Notes under the pieces: generated by a model
What the model was told of the DNA's origin: nothing
The model's database searches: none
What the model saw: only the letters and a program-made list of their open reading frames with translations
Position numbers and translations under genes: made by a program
DNA from: Bacillota bacterium
GTDB lineage: Bacteria; Bacillota; Clostridia; Lachnospirales; Lachnospiraceae
DNA length: 41,552 nucleotides
Direction of reading: 5' to 3'
Assembly (NCBI GenBank): GCA_023415475.1
Contig: JAEZKL010000111.1
Location: forward strand, 1 to 41,552
Shown: piece after piece, positions 1 through 7,927 of the stretch
Layout of the letters: each line of letters opens with the position of its first letter
How positions within the stretch are numbered: position 1 is the first letter of the stretch

Positions 1-381
1 TTTCCCGCACAGGCAGATAACCATGTTTATTATAGCGAAATAAGAGGATTTGTGCATGAGTTACTTCTAGCTCATTAGTAACTGGAAGTTAATCGTGCAA
101 ACTAGAAGTAAGTATTACATTCTACAAGCTGAAGTAATGAATGGACAAATGTTATAGAATAGCCTTTAATATGTAATTATATTACAGTATATGGTTTTTG
201 CTGTCAATCAGAAAAAGCCAATACAAAATATCTTTGTTGGTTTTTTACAATTTGTGAATCCTTTTTTGTCTTTTTAACCAAAGGCCGGGATCTGCCACTT
301 CATAGCTTTGCATCAGATCTGCTCCGGCCTTGATATAATGATTTCCCATTATCCGATGTAATACATGGCGTTACGAGAGGC
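1..381. other. Intergenic region with short inverted repeats
   Basis: I see no gene supported here. A perfect 10-bp inverted repeat (TTACTTCTAG at 61-70, CTAGAAGTAA at 102-111) encloses another near copy of the same word, and a further one follows near 128, so the stretch looks built from diverged copies of an AAGTAA-type word. A weak AT-rich hairpin (218-240) followed by six T (241-246) could terminate a plus-strand gene lying upstream of the window. A stronger hairpin (AAGGCCGG at 281-288 with CCGGCCTT at 324-331) lies about 50 bases beyond the bofA stop codon but lacks a clean T tract on either strand. Confidence 0.4.
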
Positions 382-654
382 TCACATATAGGAGTAATAC
401 AATGACAATCCATAGAGTAGCAGAAATCCTGGCAGCCCAAGAAGACCGTTGGTTAAAACGGTGACTCCGTTAACACCGACACTAATCGGGTATCCCTGGA
501 TACTGAGCGCAAGATTCAATAGATAAATTCCTGCCGTTCCAAAGCAGGCACGCAGTGCAAAATCGATCAACAGATCCGGTCTGCGGCGGATAATACATAC
601 TCCGATAAAAATTACACAGGCAATAATTATTGCTATAAATATATAGCTGTTCAT
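382..654 (-). CDS. bofA: BofA family protein (pro-sigma-K processing inhibitor)
   Basis: Small integral membrane protein of 90 residues. In Bacillus, BofA sits in the outer forespore membrane with SpoIVFA and holds the SpoIVFB protease inactive until pro-sigma-K should be cut. The sequence shows an N-terminal membrane segment (about 2-22), a short RRRPD cytoplasmic turn, a second hydrophobic segment and the family's C-terminal stretch VGVNGVTVLTNGLLGLPG followed by a hydrophobic tail; about 87 residues is the usual length. The start at 654 is chosen over an upstream in-frame ATG at 741 because AAGGAG lies seven bases before it and because the family begins there. It is divergent from a yaaL-like gene, whereas Bacillus has yaaL-bofA in one direction. 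The identification is strong; whether the sigma-K checkpoint operates here is inference. Confidence 0.85.
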   Translation of the reverse strand: MNSYIFIAIIIACVIFIGVCIIRRRPDLLIDFALRACFGTAGIYLLNLALSIQGYPISVGVNGVTVLTNGLLGLPGFLLLYGLSLYYSYM

Positions 655-761
655 ATCATATCTCCTTGTCCATTGACATCCATTTAATACATTTATATAC
701 TCGGACATCCAATTTATGTTAATTAATAGAATAAAAACCAAATTATTTGACTATACTATTA

Positions 762-868
762 GCAAGTAAATTGCTAAGGCAAGTAAACCGCTGCGACAAA
801 TATAACGCTACGACAAATTAATCGCTAAAACGATTAATTTATCAGAGCAAATAAATTGTTAAAGCAAG
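762..868. repeat. Degenerate 16-19-bp tandem repeat between bofA and yaaL
   Basis: Six full units and a partial one follow each other, approximately 762-778, 779-794, 795-811, 812-830, 831-846, 847-863 and 864 on. The rough consensus is RCAAATWAAYYGCTAAR. Two units carry perfect palindromes: TTAGCAA/TTGCTAA (759-765 with 771-777) and a 10-bp stem, AAATTAATCG/CGATTAATTT (815-824 with 831-840). The array fills the space between two divergent genes and so overlaps their likely promoters. It may be a multi-site operator or simply a decayed repeat. Confidence 0.6.
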
Positions 869-936
869 CACTTTCTATGCAAAAACCGCTATATTATATT
901 AATTGCGATATGCAAAACAGTAAGGGTGGTGAAGGA

Positions 937-1155
937 ATGTCACTATTTACTAAGAAGAGGCCTGCAAAAGATAACCTATTGCTAATAAACGAAATTAACC
1001 GGACAAAGGTAGCCTTGGAGGCTGCTTATTCTAACTTTGAAAACGTCGTTGACCCGGATTTGATTGATAGCTGTATTTATGAATTGAATGCCATCCAGAA
1101 CAGATATCATTTTCTTCTAAAGCAGGCCAAAGCAACGGAACAGCGATACTGCTAA
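937..1155 (+). CDS. yaaL: YaaL-like DUF2508 family protein
   Basis: Cytoplasmic protein of 72 residues of unknown function, recognised by the DUF2508 pattern: an N-terminal basic stretch, a helix with NRTKVALEAAYSNFENVV, then DPDLIDSCIYELNA and a final helix RYHFLLKQAK. In Bacillus and many Clostridia the family lies between recR and bofA; here it is beside bofA but on the opposite strand. The start at 937 is chosen because GGTGGTGAAGG precedes it at suitable distance and because the 27 residues encoded upstream of it (from an ATG at 856) fall inside the tandem repeat and its flank and do not resemble the family. A bidirectional terminator follows the gene. Function cannot be stated. Confidence 0.8.
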   Translation: MSLFTKKRPAKDNLLLINEINRTKVALEAAYSNFENVVDPDLIDSCIYELNAIQNRYHFLLKQAKATEQRYC

Positions 1156-1193
1156 CCGCAATAAAAAACGCTGTATTTAACTTTCAAAACATA

Positions 1194-1246
1194 AAAAGAA
1201 CGCGTTGCATTCAAACTGAAAAGTTATTGTGCAACGCGTCCTTTTT
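1194..1246. terminator. Bidirectional intrinsic terminator between yaaL and fliS
   Basis: A perfect 10-bp stem ACGCGTTGCA (1200-1209) pairs with TGCAACGCGT (1230-1239) and is flanked by AAAAAG on the left and CTTTTT on the right. It can therefore end both the plus-strand yaaL transcript and the minus-strand flagellar transcript. Confidence 0.85.
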
Positions 1247-1432
1247 CATGATATATCATGATTACTTCTTATGTACTTTCAAGAATCTTTTGTTTACTAT
1301 GATTCCTTGGTTCTTCAATCACTCTTTTGTAAAAGAATTCTTTTGTTTCTCTGATAGCCTTAGTACCTTCTGATACTGTTTCATCCGTACTTCTTGCCGG
1401 CTCTTAAGAAGCCCGCTCCTTGGTATCGGCTT

Positions 1433-1912
1433 TTATGCAATGAACCCGCGGCTTTTGTTACTCGGATCAATAAAGGTCTCATTCAGATAACCTTTGCCGT
1501 AGGTTAAGCCCGCATAGAGCTGTTGTGTGTTCCTCATAACAGGACCACTGCTATCGGTTTGGCGAACACCCTCGAACCCGATCAGGAGCTTATTCAGAAC
1601 GCTTTCCGCACTGTCTAATGTGTCCGGTATTCTACGGAGGATCGCTTGAATAATTCTTTTATTAACATACAGATAGAGACTGAGTAGATCATAGGATATT
1701 GCATAGCTATAATTTAAGGTGGCCTGTAACTCAGTTAGGTACCTTTGCGCCAGCTTTAATTCTTTATCAAAAGCAGTCATATCGCCTTTTGTAAAGGCTT
1801 CTCTGGCTTCCCTAATCTCCGTCAGAATCATTTCATAGAGAATTACAGTCAATTCACTTTTGGATGCCTGTGTCACTCTGGCAGTAAATGCCTTGATCGC
1901 TTCTTTGTTCAT
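1433..1912 (-). CDS. fliS: Flagellar secretion chaperone FliS
   Basis: Protein of 159 residues, somewhat longer than the usual 125-135. FliS binds the C-terminal D0 helix of flagellin in the cytoplasm, prevents premature polymerisation and hands it to the FlhA export gate. The sequence is a helical bundle with the family's N-terminal pattern (TQASKSELTVILYEMILTEI), an acidic helix, the NYSYAISYDLLSLYLYVNKRI segment and a C-terminal helix (LDSAESVLNKLLIGFEGV). The extra tail ends in TYGKGYLNETF...GFIA and may contact the flagellin. The gene starts 32 bases after the flagellin stop codon, with GGGAGG nine bases before the ATG, so it is the last gene of the flagellar unit and is closed by the terminator near 1194-1246. 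Confidence 0.9.
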   Translation of the reverse strand: MNKEAIKAFTARVTQASKSELTVILYEMILTEIREAREAFTKGDMTAFDKELKLAQRYLTELQATLNYSYAISYDLLSLYLYVNKRIIQAILRRIPDTLDSAESVLNKLLIGFEGVRQTDSSGPVMRNTQQLYAGLTYGKGYLNETFIDPSNKSRGFIA

Positions 1913-1944
1913 ATCCTGCTACCTCCCATCCTATTCAATTACGA

Positions 1945-4116
1945 TTATTGTTGTAATAAGGAAAGGATCGTCTGCGGTCTCTGATTCGCCTGAGCAAGCA
2001 TGGAGGTACCGGCCTGTGCCAATACGTTCTTCTGCGTATAGCTCGCCATCTCTTCTGCCATATCGACATCTTCGATACGGGATAAGGATTCTGTCATGTT
2101 CTCTGAGGTGGTATCCAAGTTGGAGATAGAGTGCTCCAGACGATTCTGATAAGCACCTAACTTGGATCTGATTGCAGACACGGTATTGATGGCATTATCC
2201 AACAGAGTGATTGCTGCCTGTGCACCTACTGCCGTACCGATATTAACCTTATCTATCCCCAGCGTCTCCGGAGTAACTCTTGGAATACGAACTGACATGG
2301 TCTGTCCTTCATTCGCACCAATCTGAAGATCCATCGGACCGGCATCCAACACGGATACAGTAACATCAATTCCCACATTTTCCACATCGCTTTCCGTTGC
2401 ATCTGCATCCGGGGCGATAATACGTCTATCTGTAAATATTGTTCCTACTTTATTTGCACTGGGAATGGTAACTGTATTGGTGGTAGCACCTTCTGTAACA
2501 GTAATCTGATCACCATCCACGGTCACAGACACATTAGTATTTGGATAGGTTAAATCTGCCTTTGCATCATTGCCTTTCGTAGTCACTTTAACCGTAGAAA
2601 GACCTAATGCAGCAGCCAAATCCTCATCGTCACACTCAATCGATATCTCTGTATTGGATCCGTAATCGTCCGAAACCAAAAGTAAACGTGTATTCGTAGC
2701 TAGTGTGGTGGTGTCATAACCTGCAACCGCACTGGCTAAGGTTGAATCCGGCATTTCATTGCTGCCTACTGCATAGGCTTGAAGACCTGTAATCGCACTG
2801 ATCTCTGCCATAATTGATGCAATGGTATCCGTTGTACCATCCGCATTGATTGTTACGGTAGCTCCACCAACTGTGACTGTAATATCACCTGCATGAACAA
2901 TATCGGTAGGATCCCCTTCTATTACATTACCAAGAATTACTGCCTGTCTTGCATCCTCGGTAATCGTAATGAGCTGTCCACCAACTTCTATTGTATTCGG
3001 TGGTTGGCTTTTGCTAGCTTCCGCATTTGAGAATTCAACTTTAGCATCAGTGTACTGTGATCCGATGGTTCCCGGCTTTACCTCAAATACCATATTAAAA
3101 CTATTGCGGTCCGTAACGGTTACTTTATTTCCTTTAATTGTAATAGTCGCTGTATTTTCAAAGTTAGAATTTGGGGTCTTAATCTCAATCTCAGCCTTTG
3201 CATCATACCCATTTACTGTAATGCCTTTAGAGGTTAAACCAAGTAAATCACATAAATTGGCATTGTCACAGAAGATCGCAATGGATTGGTCAGAGCCATA
3301 TTCCTTTGAAGAGAACACCAATCTATCTCCACTTTCTAAGGACTTGCTTGTATAGCCTGCCAAATCAAGATTAGCTGTAGTCGATGGAGTCGCTGTACTA
3401 TCTACGGCAAAAACATTTAAACTTACATTATCACAAACATTTCTGATCTTCTCAAAGACTTCATCAATGGTATCTCCGGCATTGATCTTAACCGTTTCAC
3501 CATTTATATTAATAGAACCGGCCTGTGCCTCACTGATAGTTGTTGTAGTGGTTGATCCACTAAACTGTGTCACACCTCCTACCGCTACAGCCTGTCTCGC
3601 ATCCTGAAGTATTTTAACTCCATAATTTCCAATCCCAACGGTATCGGATAAGGACACTAAGTTAACATTACTGTTATTGGAATAGGATTTGCGGTCAATG
3701 TTACCATCGAGCAATGTCATGGTATTGAATTCTGTGGTTTCAGAAATTCTGTTGATTTCCTCATTCAACTGATCGATTTCTGACTGAATTGCCACACGAT
3801 CCTCTGTTGTGTAGGTGCCGTTCGCTGACTGAACCGCCAGCTCTCTCATTCTTTGCAGCATGGCTTCCACTTCTATCAATGCACCCTCTGCGGTCTGAAT
3901 AACAGAGATACCGTCGGATGCGTTTCTGGAAGCCTGATCAAGTCCTGAGATCTGTGTTCTCATCTTTTCTGAAATTGCTAAGCCTGCAGAGTCATCTGCT
4001 GCACTGTTGATACGATAGCCTGAGGATAACCTCTCTAAGCTCTGGTCCAGTAAATTATTCGTTTTTGCTAGCTGGTTGTTAGCCTTTAAAGCCGAAATGT
4101 TATGGTTGATTCTCAT
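1945..4116 (-). CDS. Flagellin with enlarged, internally duplicated central region
   Basis: Filament subunit of 723 residues, secreted by the flagellar type III apparatus. Residues 1-140 are a typical flagellin D0/D1 N-terminus (MRINHNISALKANNQLAK; SSGYRINSAADDSAGLAISE), and residues about 630-723 are the matching C-terminal helices ending in QANQRPQTILSLLQQ. Between them lies about 450 residues of surface-exposed domain rather than the 0-250 common in Firmicutes. This insert contains two homologous modules, about 172-360 and 388-565. Each starts with DARQAV, has a flagellin-IN-like strand pair (ININGETVKINAGDT in the first), then AGY, a DDYGS/KEYGS segment, a CD..L..LGL segment and DAKA. The ATG has AGGTGA six bases upstream. 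The gene lies downstream of a FliK-like protein and upstream of its chaperone fliS. Confidence 0.95.
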   Translation of the reverse strand: MRINHNISALKANNQLAKTNNLLDQSLERLSSGYRINSAADDSAGLAISEKMRTQISGLDQASRNASDGISVIQTAEGALIEVEAMLQRMRELAVQSANGTYTTEDRVAIQSEIDQLNEEINRISETTEFNTMTLLDGNIDRKSYSNNSNVNLVSLSDTVGIGNYGVKILQDARQAVAVGGVTQFSGSTTTTTISEAQAGSININGETVKINAGDTIDEVFEKIRNVCDNVSLNVFAVDSTATPSTTANLDLAGYTSKSLESGDRLVFSSKEYGSDQSIAIFCDNANLCDLLGLTSKGITVNGYDAKAEIEIKTPNSNFENTATITIKGNKVTVTDRNSFNMVFEVKPGTIGSQYTDAKVEFSNAEASKSQPPNTIEVGGQLITITEDARQAVILGNVIEGDPTDIVHAGDITVTVGGATVTINADGTTDTIASIMAEISAITGLQAYAVGSNEMPDSTLASAVAGYDTTTLATNTRLLLVSDDYGSNTEISIECDDEDLAAALGLSTVKVTTKGNDAKADLTYPNTNVSVTVDGDQITVTEGATTNTVTIPSANKVGTIFTDRRIIAPDADATESDVENVGIDVTVSVLDAGPMDLQIGANEGQTMSVRIPRVTPETLGIDKVNIGTAVGAQAAITLLDNAINTVSAIRSKLGAYQNRLEHSISNLDTTSENMTESLSRIEDVDMAEEMASYTQKNVLAQAGTSMLAQANQRPQTILSLLQQ

Positions 4117-4126
4117 GAAGTATCAC

Positions 4127-4225
4127 CTAATCCCTTTCTGTTCCGGCAGCCATCCCCCTCCGTGTAATGATGGTTCGCGCGATAATATTCTTAGTTAATT
4201 CTTGTCTTAATTCAGCAACCTCCAT
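4127..4225 (-). CDS. Possible 32-residue small protein ahead of flagellin
   Basis: A short open frame fills the gap between the FliK-like gene and flagellin and stops ten bases before the flagellin ATG. It would encode MEVAELRQELTKNIIARTII and twelve more residues, a basic amphipathic helix-like sequence. A second in-frame ATG at 4240 would add five residues. No good ribosome site precedes either ATG. The frame could be a leader whose translation is coupled to flagellin, or chance. I do not recognise it. Confidence 0.25.
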   Translation of the reverse strand: MEVAELRQELTKNIIARTIITRRGMAAGTERD

Positions 4226-4254
4226 GTGGCCGAAATACATCTGACTTTGTAGAT

Positions 4255-7200
4255 CTATGAAGCGATTTCCTCGCTGTTTTCCGCTAATCTTACGGTTTGT
4301 ACCATTGCTTTTGCCACACGGTACAAAGCACGTTCGGTATTAAGCTCTTCTCCGGCACTCTGCCCAAGATCCTGAGGATTCTGATAACTGTATCTCTCAT
4401 ACTCTTTTCCGGATATGCCAAAATCCAGTTGTTTTAATTTTATATTGCTTTCCTTAGCTGCTGTCTCAATCTCAGCTGCCTTCCCTTGAAGCCTCTTTAA
4501 TCCACTTCGTTTATCGCAGGCGATAAAGCCCTTTAGGGACCTCTCTTTCAAGGAAAATTCTGCTTTGATATCACCAAGCTCCTTTGACCATACCGTTACA
4601 GATACTCTCCCGGTGGTCCCGGAACCCCTAAGAATGGTCAGATTGATGTTCGTTATCCCATTCTCGGTCTCAATCGGTATCTGGTAGAATTCCCGCGATG
4701 CCATATTTCGCAAGAAGGTCATCTGCTGCCCGATATTCTTAAGCTCTGCCAGCTTACTGCTATCTAAGGTTTCCTGCGAACATGCCTGGGTAAGTGCTTC
4801 CTTCGCCTGGGCTTCCAAGCTTTTATAGACTTCATTCATAGAAGACTTATCGATTAATGTATCGGATACTTCCTTCAATTCCTTTAGCTTGTTTTCAGAA
4901 TTTTCGATACTATTTTCATTCTGCCGCTTCAATAGCCTTACAATCGGTGAAAATCCATTGCTTAAGATATGATTTGCAATCATGATATTCTGTGGTGAAC
5001 CGGTCATTTTATAATCATTCAGAAAACGAATAGACTGCTCTGAATTCTTGCATAATTCTCTGATCTGCTGTACCTTCTGCGCATATCTCTCACCGGAGGT
5101 GTTATCTTCTTCTGTATTTTCCTGCAGCTGCTCCAAAAGCTTCTCTAACGGTACATTCTTTATCGTCTCCCACAGATCATTATCTGCTTCGCCAGAAGTA
5201 GGTAATGTAGAAAATGTTGCCTGGGATGCTGCCATCATACTCTCGGCTTGTAGCAGGTTTTTAAGCTTCGTCGGAGAGATTTCCTCCGTAACCTGCTTAA
5301 CTACGCGATTAAGGTACTTCTCCTGCTCCTCTTGCTGATTTTCCTTTTGCGCGCTGTCATCAAGCATCTCTTCCAAAGGATTTGCGAAGCCCTTTAATTG
5401 CTCTGCAATACTTTCCTTATTACGGTTAAGCTCTGTCAGCATACCAAACTCATCGTCAACTGCCGCAGATACTCTTCCACGTCTTCCGGTTTGTACCGCG
5501 GTAAGCAGGTGTGACAGAGTCACCTCCTGATTCGCCTTTATCACGGCTCCAAGAGCAGCCCCATCCGATTTCTCCACATTATATAAAAGTCGGTAAACCC
5601 CGATATATGCTTTTCTCTCCTGTGGGGTAATTCCATTTTCCTTCTCGAGCTTATGAAGATAGGTGCTGAACTTATCCTCAGAACTAATTCCCTGCTCCTC
5701 CTTCATTCGGTCAATGGCGGTATTAAGCTCATCAATCGGCATACTCAGAGGATTAATGCCTTCCTTAATCATTCGAACGGTTACCGCCGGATGGAGATTC
5801 TGCATAACGGAGGTTACTTCTTTATCGTAAGCTTTTACCTGATTAATCGCCTCCTGAGTTATCTCCATACTATTATATCCAAGGATTCGGACCGCTCTTT
5901 GGTTTGCCTGAGTGTTCTCAATGCTTAACTCCGATAACAGGGACTCCATATTTGAAAATGCCTTACGGATAGAATCACCGTATTCCGTATTCGGTACCGT
6001 AGCCATGGTCTCATAAGCAGTACCGGCCTTCTCATAATCAGCGATTAGCTTGGTACCTGAGGTAATTAGACCCGTTAAGGTCTGGGTAGCTCTATCTGAC
6101 AGTGTGGCCCCTAACAATGCACAAGGAAGTACCTTCAACTGAGCTACATTCTGTGTGGTGGTTCGTAAAGTCTGCAGTGCCTCTGAAGTACTCTCTACCT
6201 CCGCTTCACTCAACAGCTTCTTATAATAGCTGTCCTCCAACTTGCGAAGCTCCTCTACTACCTTCTCCAGTCTCTCTGTCTCGATGTGTATTCCTTTCTT
6301 CTCCATCCTCCCGGCAGCCTCTAGTGTCATCTTAAGACGGATTTCCTCCAATTGTCTCTGAGCCTTCACTTCCTCATACTCGTCCGGTACTTCAGCATCA
6401 TAGACCGCCGCGTCCTCCTGCTTGGCCTTGTCCACTGTGATCTCACCTGAGGACAGGTCCTCCTGAACCGTTACTAGGTTTTTAATGTTCAGCTCAAGCT
6501 TTTCCTGAATTGCATAGGTTATCGCTTCCTCACCAATGGAGTTAAGACCTGTTATTATATCCTCTAAAGCCGGAATACTTTGTGTATCCAGCGTTACATC
6601 CTTGGGTACCGTACCGCTCTTCATCCCTTCCAGGATTCGGTCTAGTACCATGCCAGTATCTGTATTTGCTTTAATTTCACCTAGTTTTTTCTTATAGGTG
6701 AAGGTTTTCTCCGTCAAAGGAAGCTCATTCTCCAGCAGCCACCTTGCATCTGACAGATTCTCGGAATTAACCTCATATCCGGCCTCCAGAATAATCTCCT
6801 TAACCTGACCTTCCAGCTCGGTCCATTCTTTGGTCGTAAGCTCCGTCCGATTTCCCTGATGCTTCACACTTGCGCTGTAATAAGCCTTATAAATGTTCTC
6901 AATGGTTGGTTCCGCTTCCCGGGCAATCAGATATTTCATCGCCTTATCATCTATCTTTACTACAGTATCGCTGAGCGATATCGCTTTCAGAATATGATCG
7001 ATATTCTGTTTTGTAACCGGAAGGTTTTCTTCCTTAAGCCTTGCTGTTATCTCTTCTTCCGTTATCTTAGCCGGACAAGCTTCACCGGCCTGCTGCGTGC
7101 TTACCTCATCGACTTGGGTTATCGCTGTTTTTACCCTGTTAATCGCTTCATATAAGCCGTTGACCGACATAGTCTCTGCCAAAAAGCCTTCCCTCTCCAA

Positions 7201-7674
7201 GGCCTCATAATCCTGCTCTGTGAATTTGATACTGATCTCTTCCAGCTTCGTTAAGGTTTCTCTGGATGCTTTTTCCTTATCCGCCTTTTTTGCGGCTTCT
7301 TCCTTCTGTGATCGCACCGTCTCCCAATCTTTTTCCTTCACTGTACTTGCCTTGATGATTTGACGAAGGGCTTTCACATTCTCCTCCAGCAATTTTAACT
7401 CAATCTCAGAGCTGGAGGCATTAATAACCTCAAAGGTCTTCCTTTCTCCCGGGACGGCATTTTGCAATACATCCTTGGAGGTAGTTACTTTTTGCCCATC
7501 AAAATCCAGGGTTATCAGCTTATCGACAGATATCACGGTTCCCGTAATTATTTGACCTTTTTTCAGATAAGCCAACCCTTCTCTATTTCTATCACGTTCA
7601 ACTGCTATCTGGGAGCTGTTGCTCCTATTTGCAGCTATTTTCTTGTTAATTTCCAGTGAAACACCGAAATCCAT
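4255..7674 (-). CDS. FliK-like flagellar protein, very long (possibly DUF6240 type)
   Basis: Large cytoplasmic-looking protein of 1139 residues without signal peptide. Residues about 30-95 form a small beta domain (LKKGQIITGTVISVDKLITL...) of the kind that opens long hook-length proteins. Residues about 100-950 are charged and helical, with repeated units of the type ENLPVTKQNIDHILKA. The C-terminal 170 residues resemble a FliK/Flg_hook domain: a strand-rich ITNINLTILRGSGTTGRVSVTVW, then LGDIKAEFSLKER and IACDKRSGLKRLQ. FliK measures hook length and switches export from hook to filament subunits; the middle region may correspond to a family I recall as DUF6240. The start at 7674 is chosen because GGAGG ends five bases before it; a second ATG lies directly upstream. 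The gene has a sigma-D-like promoter and is followed by flagellin and fliS. A hook-length role is inference. Confidence 0.6.
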   Translation of the reverse strand: MDFGVSLEINKKIAANRSNSSQIAVERDRNREGLAYLKKGQIITGTVISVDKLITLDFDGQKVTTSKDVLQNAVPGERKTFEVINASSSEIELKLLEENVKALRQIIKASTVKEKDWETVRSQKEEAAKKADKEKASRETLTKLEEISIKFTEQDYEALEREGFLAETMSVNGLYEAINRVKTAITQVDEVSTQQAGEACPAKITEEEITARLKEENLPVTKQNIDHILKAISLSDTVVKIDDKAMKYLIAREAEPTIENIYKAYYSASVKHQGNRTELTTKEWTELEGQVKEIILEAGYEVNSENLSDARWLLENELPLTEKTFTYKKKLGEIKANTDTGMVLDRILEGMKSGTVPKDVTLDTQSIPALEDIITGLNSIGEEAITYAIQEKLELNIKNLVTVQEDLSSGEITVDKAKQEDAAVYDAEVPDEYEEVKAQRQLEEIRLKMTLEAAGRMEKKGIHIETERLEKVVEELRKLEDSYYKKLLSEAEVESTSEALQTLRTTTQNVAQLKVLPCALLGATLSDRATQTLTGLITSGTKLIADYEKAGTAYETMATVPNTEYGDSIRKAFSNMESLLSELSIENTQANQRAVRILGYNSMEITQEAINQVKAYDKEVTSVMQNLHPAVTVRMIKEGINPLSMPIDELNTAIDRMKEEQGISSEDKFSTYLHKLEKENGITPQERKAYIGVYRLLYNVEKSDGAALGAVIKANQEVTLSHLLTAVQTGRRGRVSAAVDDEFGMLTELNRNKESIAEQLKGFANPLEEMLDDSAQKENQQEEQEKYLNRVVKQVTEEISPTKLKNLLQAESMMAASQATFSTLPTSGEADNDLWETIKNVPLEKLLEQLQENTEEDNTSGERYAQKVQQIRELCKNSEQSIRFLNDYKMTGSPQNIMIANHILSNGFSPIVRLLKRQNENSIENSENKLKELKEVSDTLIDKSSMNEVYKSLEAQAKEALTQACSQETLDSSKLAELKNIGQQMTFLRNMASREFYQIPIETENGITNINLTILRGSGTTGRVSVTVWSKELGDIKAEFSLKERSLKGFIACDKRSGLKRLQGKAAEIETAAKESNIKLKQLDFGISGKEYERYSYQNPQDLGQSAGEELNTERALYRVAKAMVQTVRLAENSEEIAS

Positions 7675-7721
7675 CATTACCTCCATAAAGCTTGAATGCA
7701 TTACATATTGTCATGTGATGT

Positions 7722-7748
7722 ATTTCGGATGAACAAACAAAAAACTTA
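7722..7748 (-). promoter_or_regulatory. Sigma-D (sigma-28) type promoter for the flagellar unit
   Basis: Read on the minus strand, TAAG (7748-7745) is followed after 15 bases by TCCGAAAT (7729-7722), close to the flagellar sigma consensus TAAA-N15-GCCGATAT. The predicted start lies about 40 bases before the FliK-like start codon. Its position ahead of FliK-like, flagellin and fliS supports late-class flagellar expression. Confidence 0.6.
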
Positions 7749-7927
7749 ACCCGTCCCCTTCTATAAACACGTCAGGAAATATTGTTGCAGTCCAGCCTAT
7801 CAGCTAAACTGGAACGAAATATTTCATATGATGCTTCTTACTTGGCTACTTTTTGAATAAACATGAAGCAACAGTAAATTTATGCCCGATCCTATACCGG
7901 ATTATGGCTATCCTACAGGAGGTACCT

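Noticed and set aside
1..78. Frame open from base 1 to a TAG at 76-78, possibly the end of a plus-strand gene.
   Set aside because: Only 25 codons, not recognisable, and the composition matches the repeat-like intergenic DNA after it.
281..331. AAGGCCGG/CCGGCCTT hairpin as the bofA terminator.
   Set aside because: It is stable and well placed, but neither strand has a T tract after it; kept only as part of the intergenic description.
1252..1432. A 44-codon stretch downstream of fliS on the minus strand without stop, coding-like in appearance (KEFFYKRVIEEPRNHSK).
   Set aside because: No start codon or ribosome site, and an in-frame stop lies directly upstream; it could be a decayed gene end, but this is not demonstrable.
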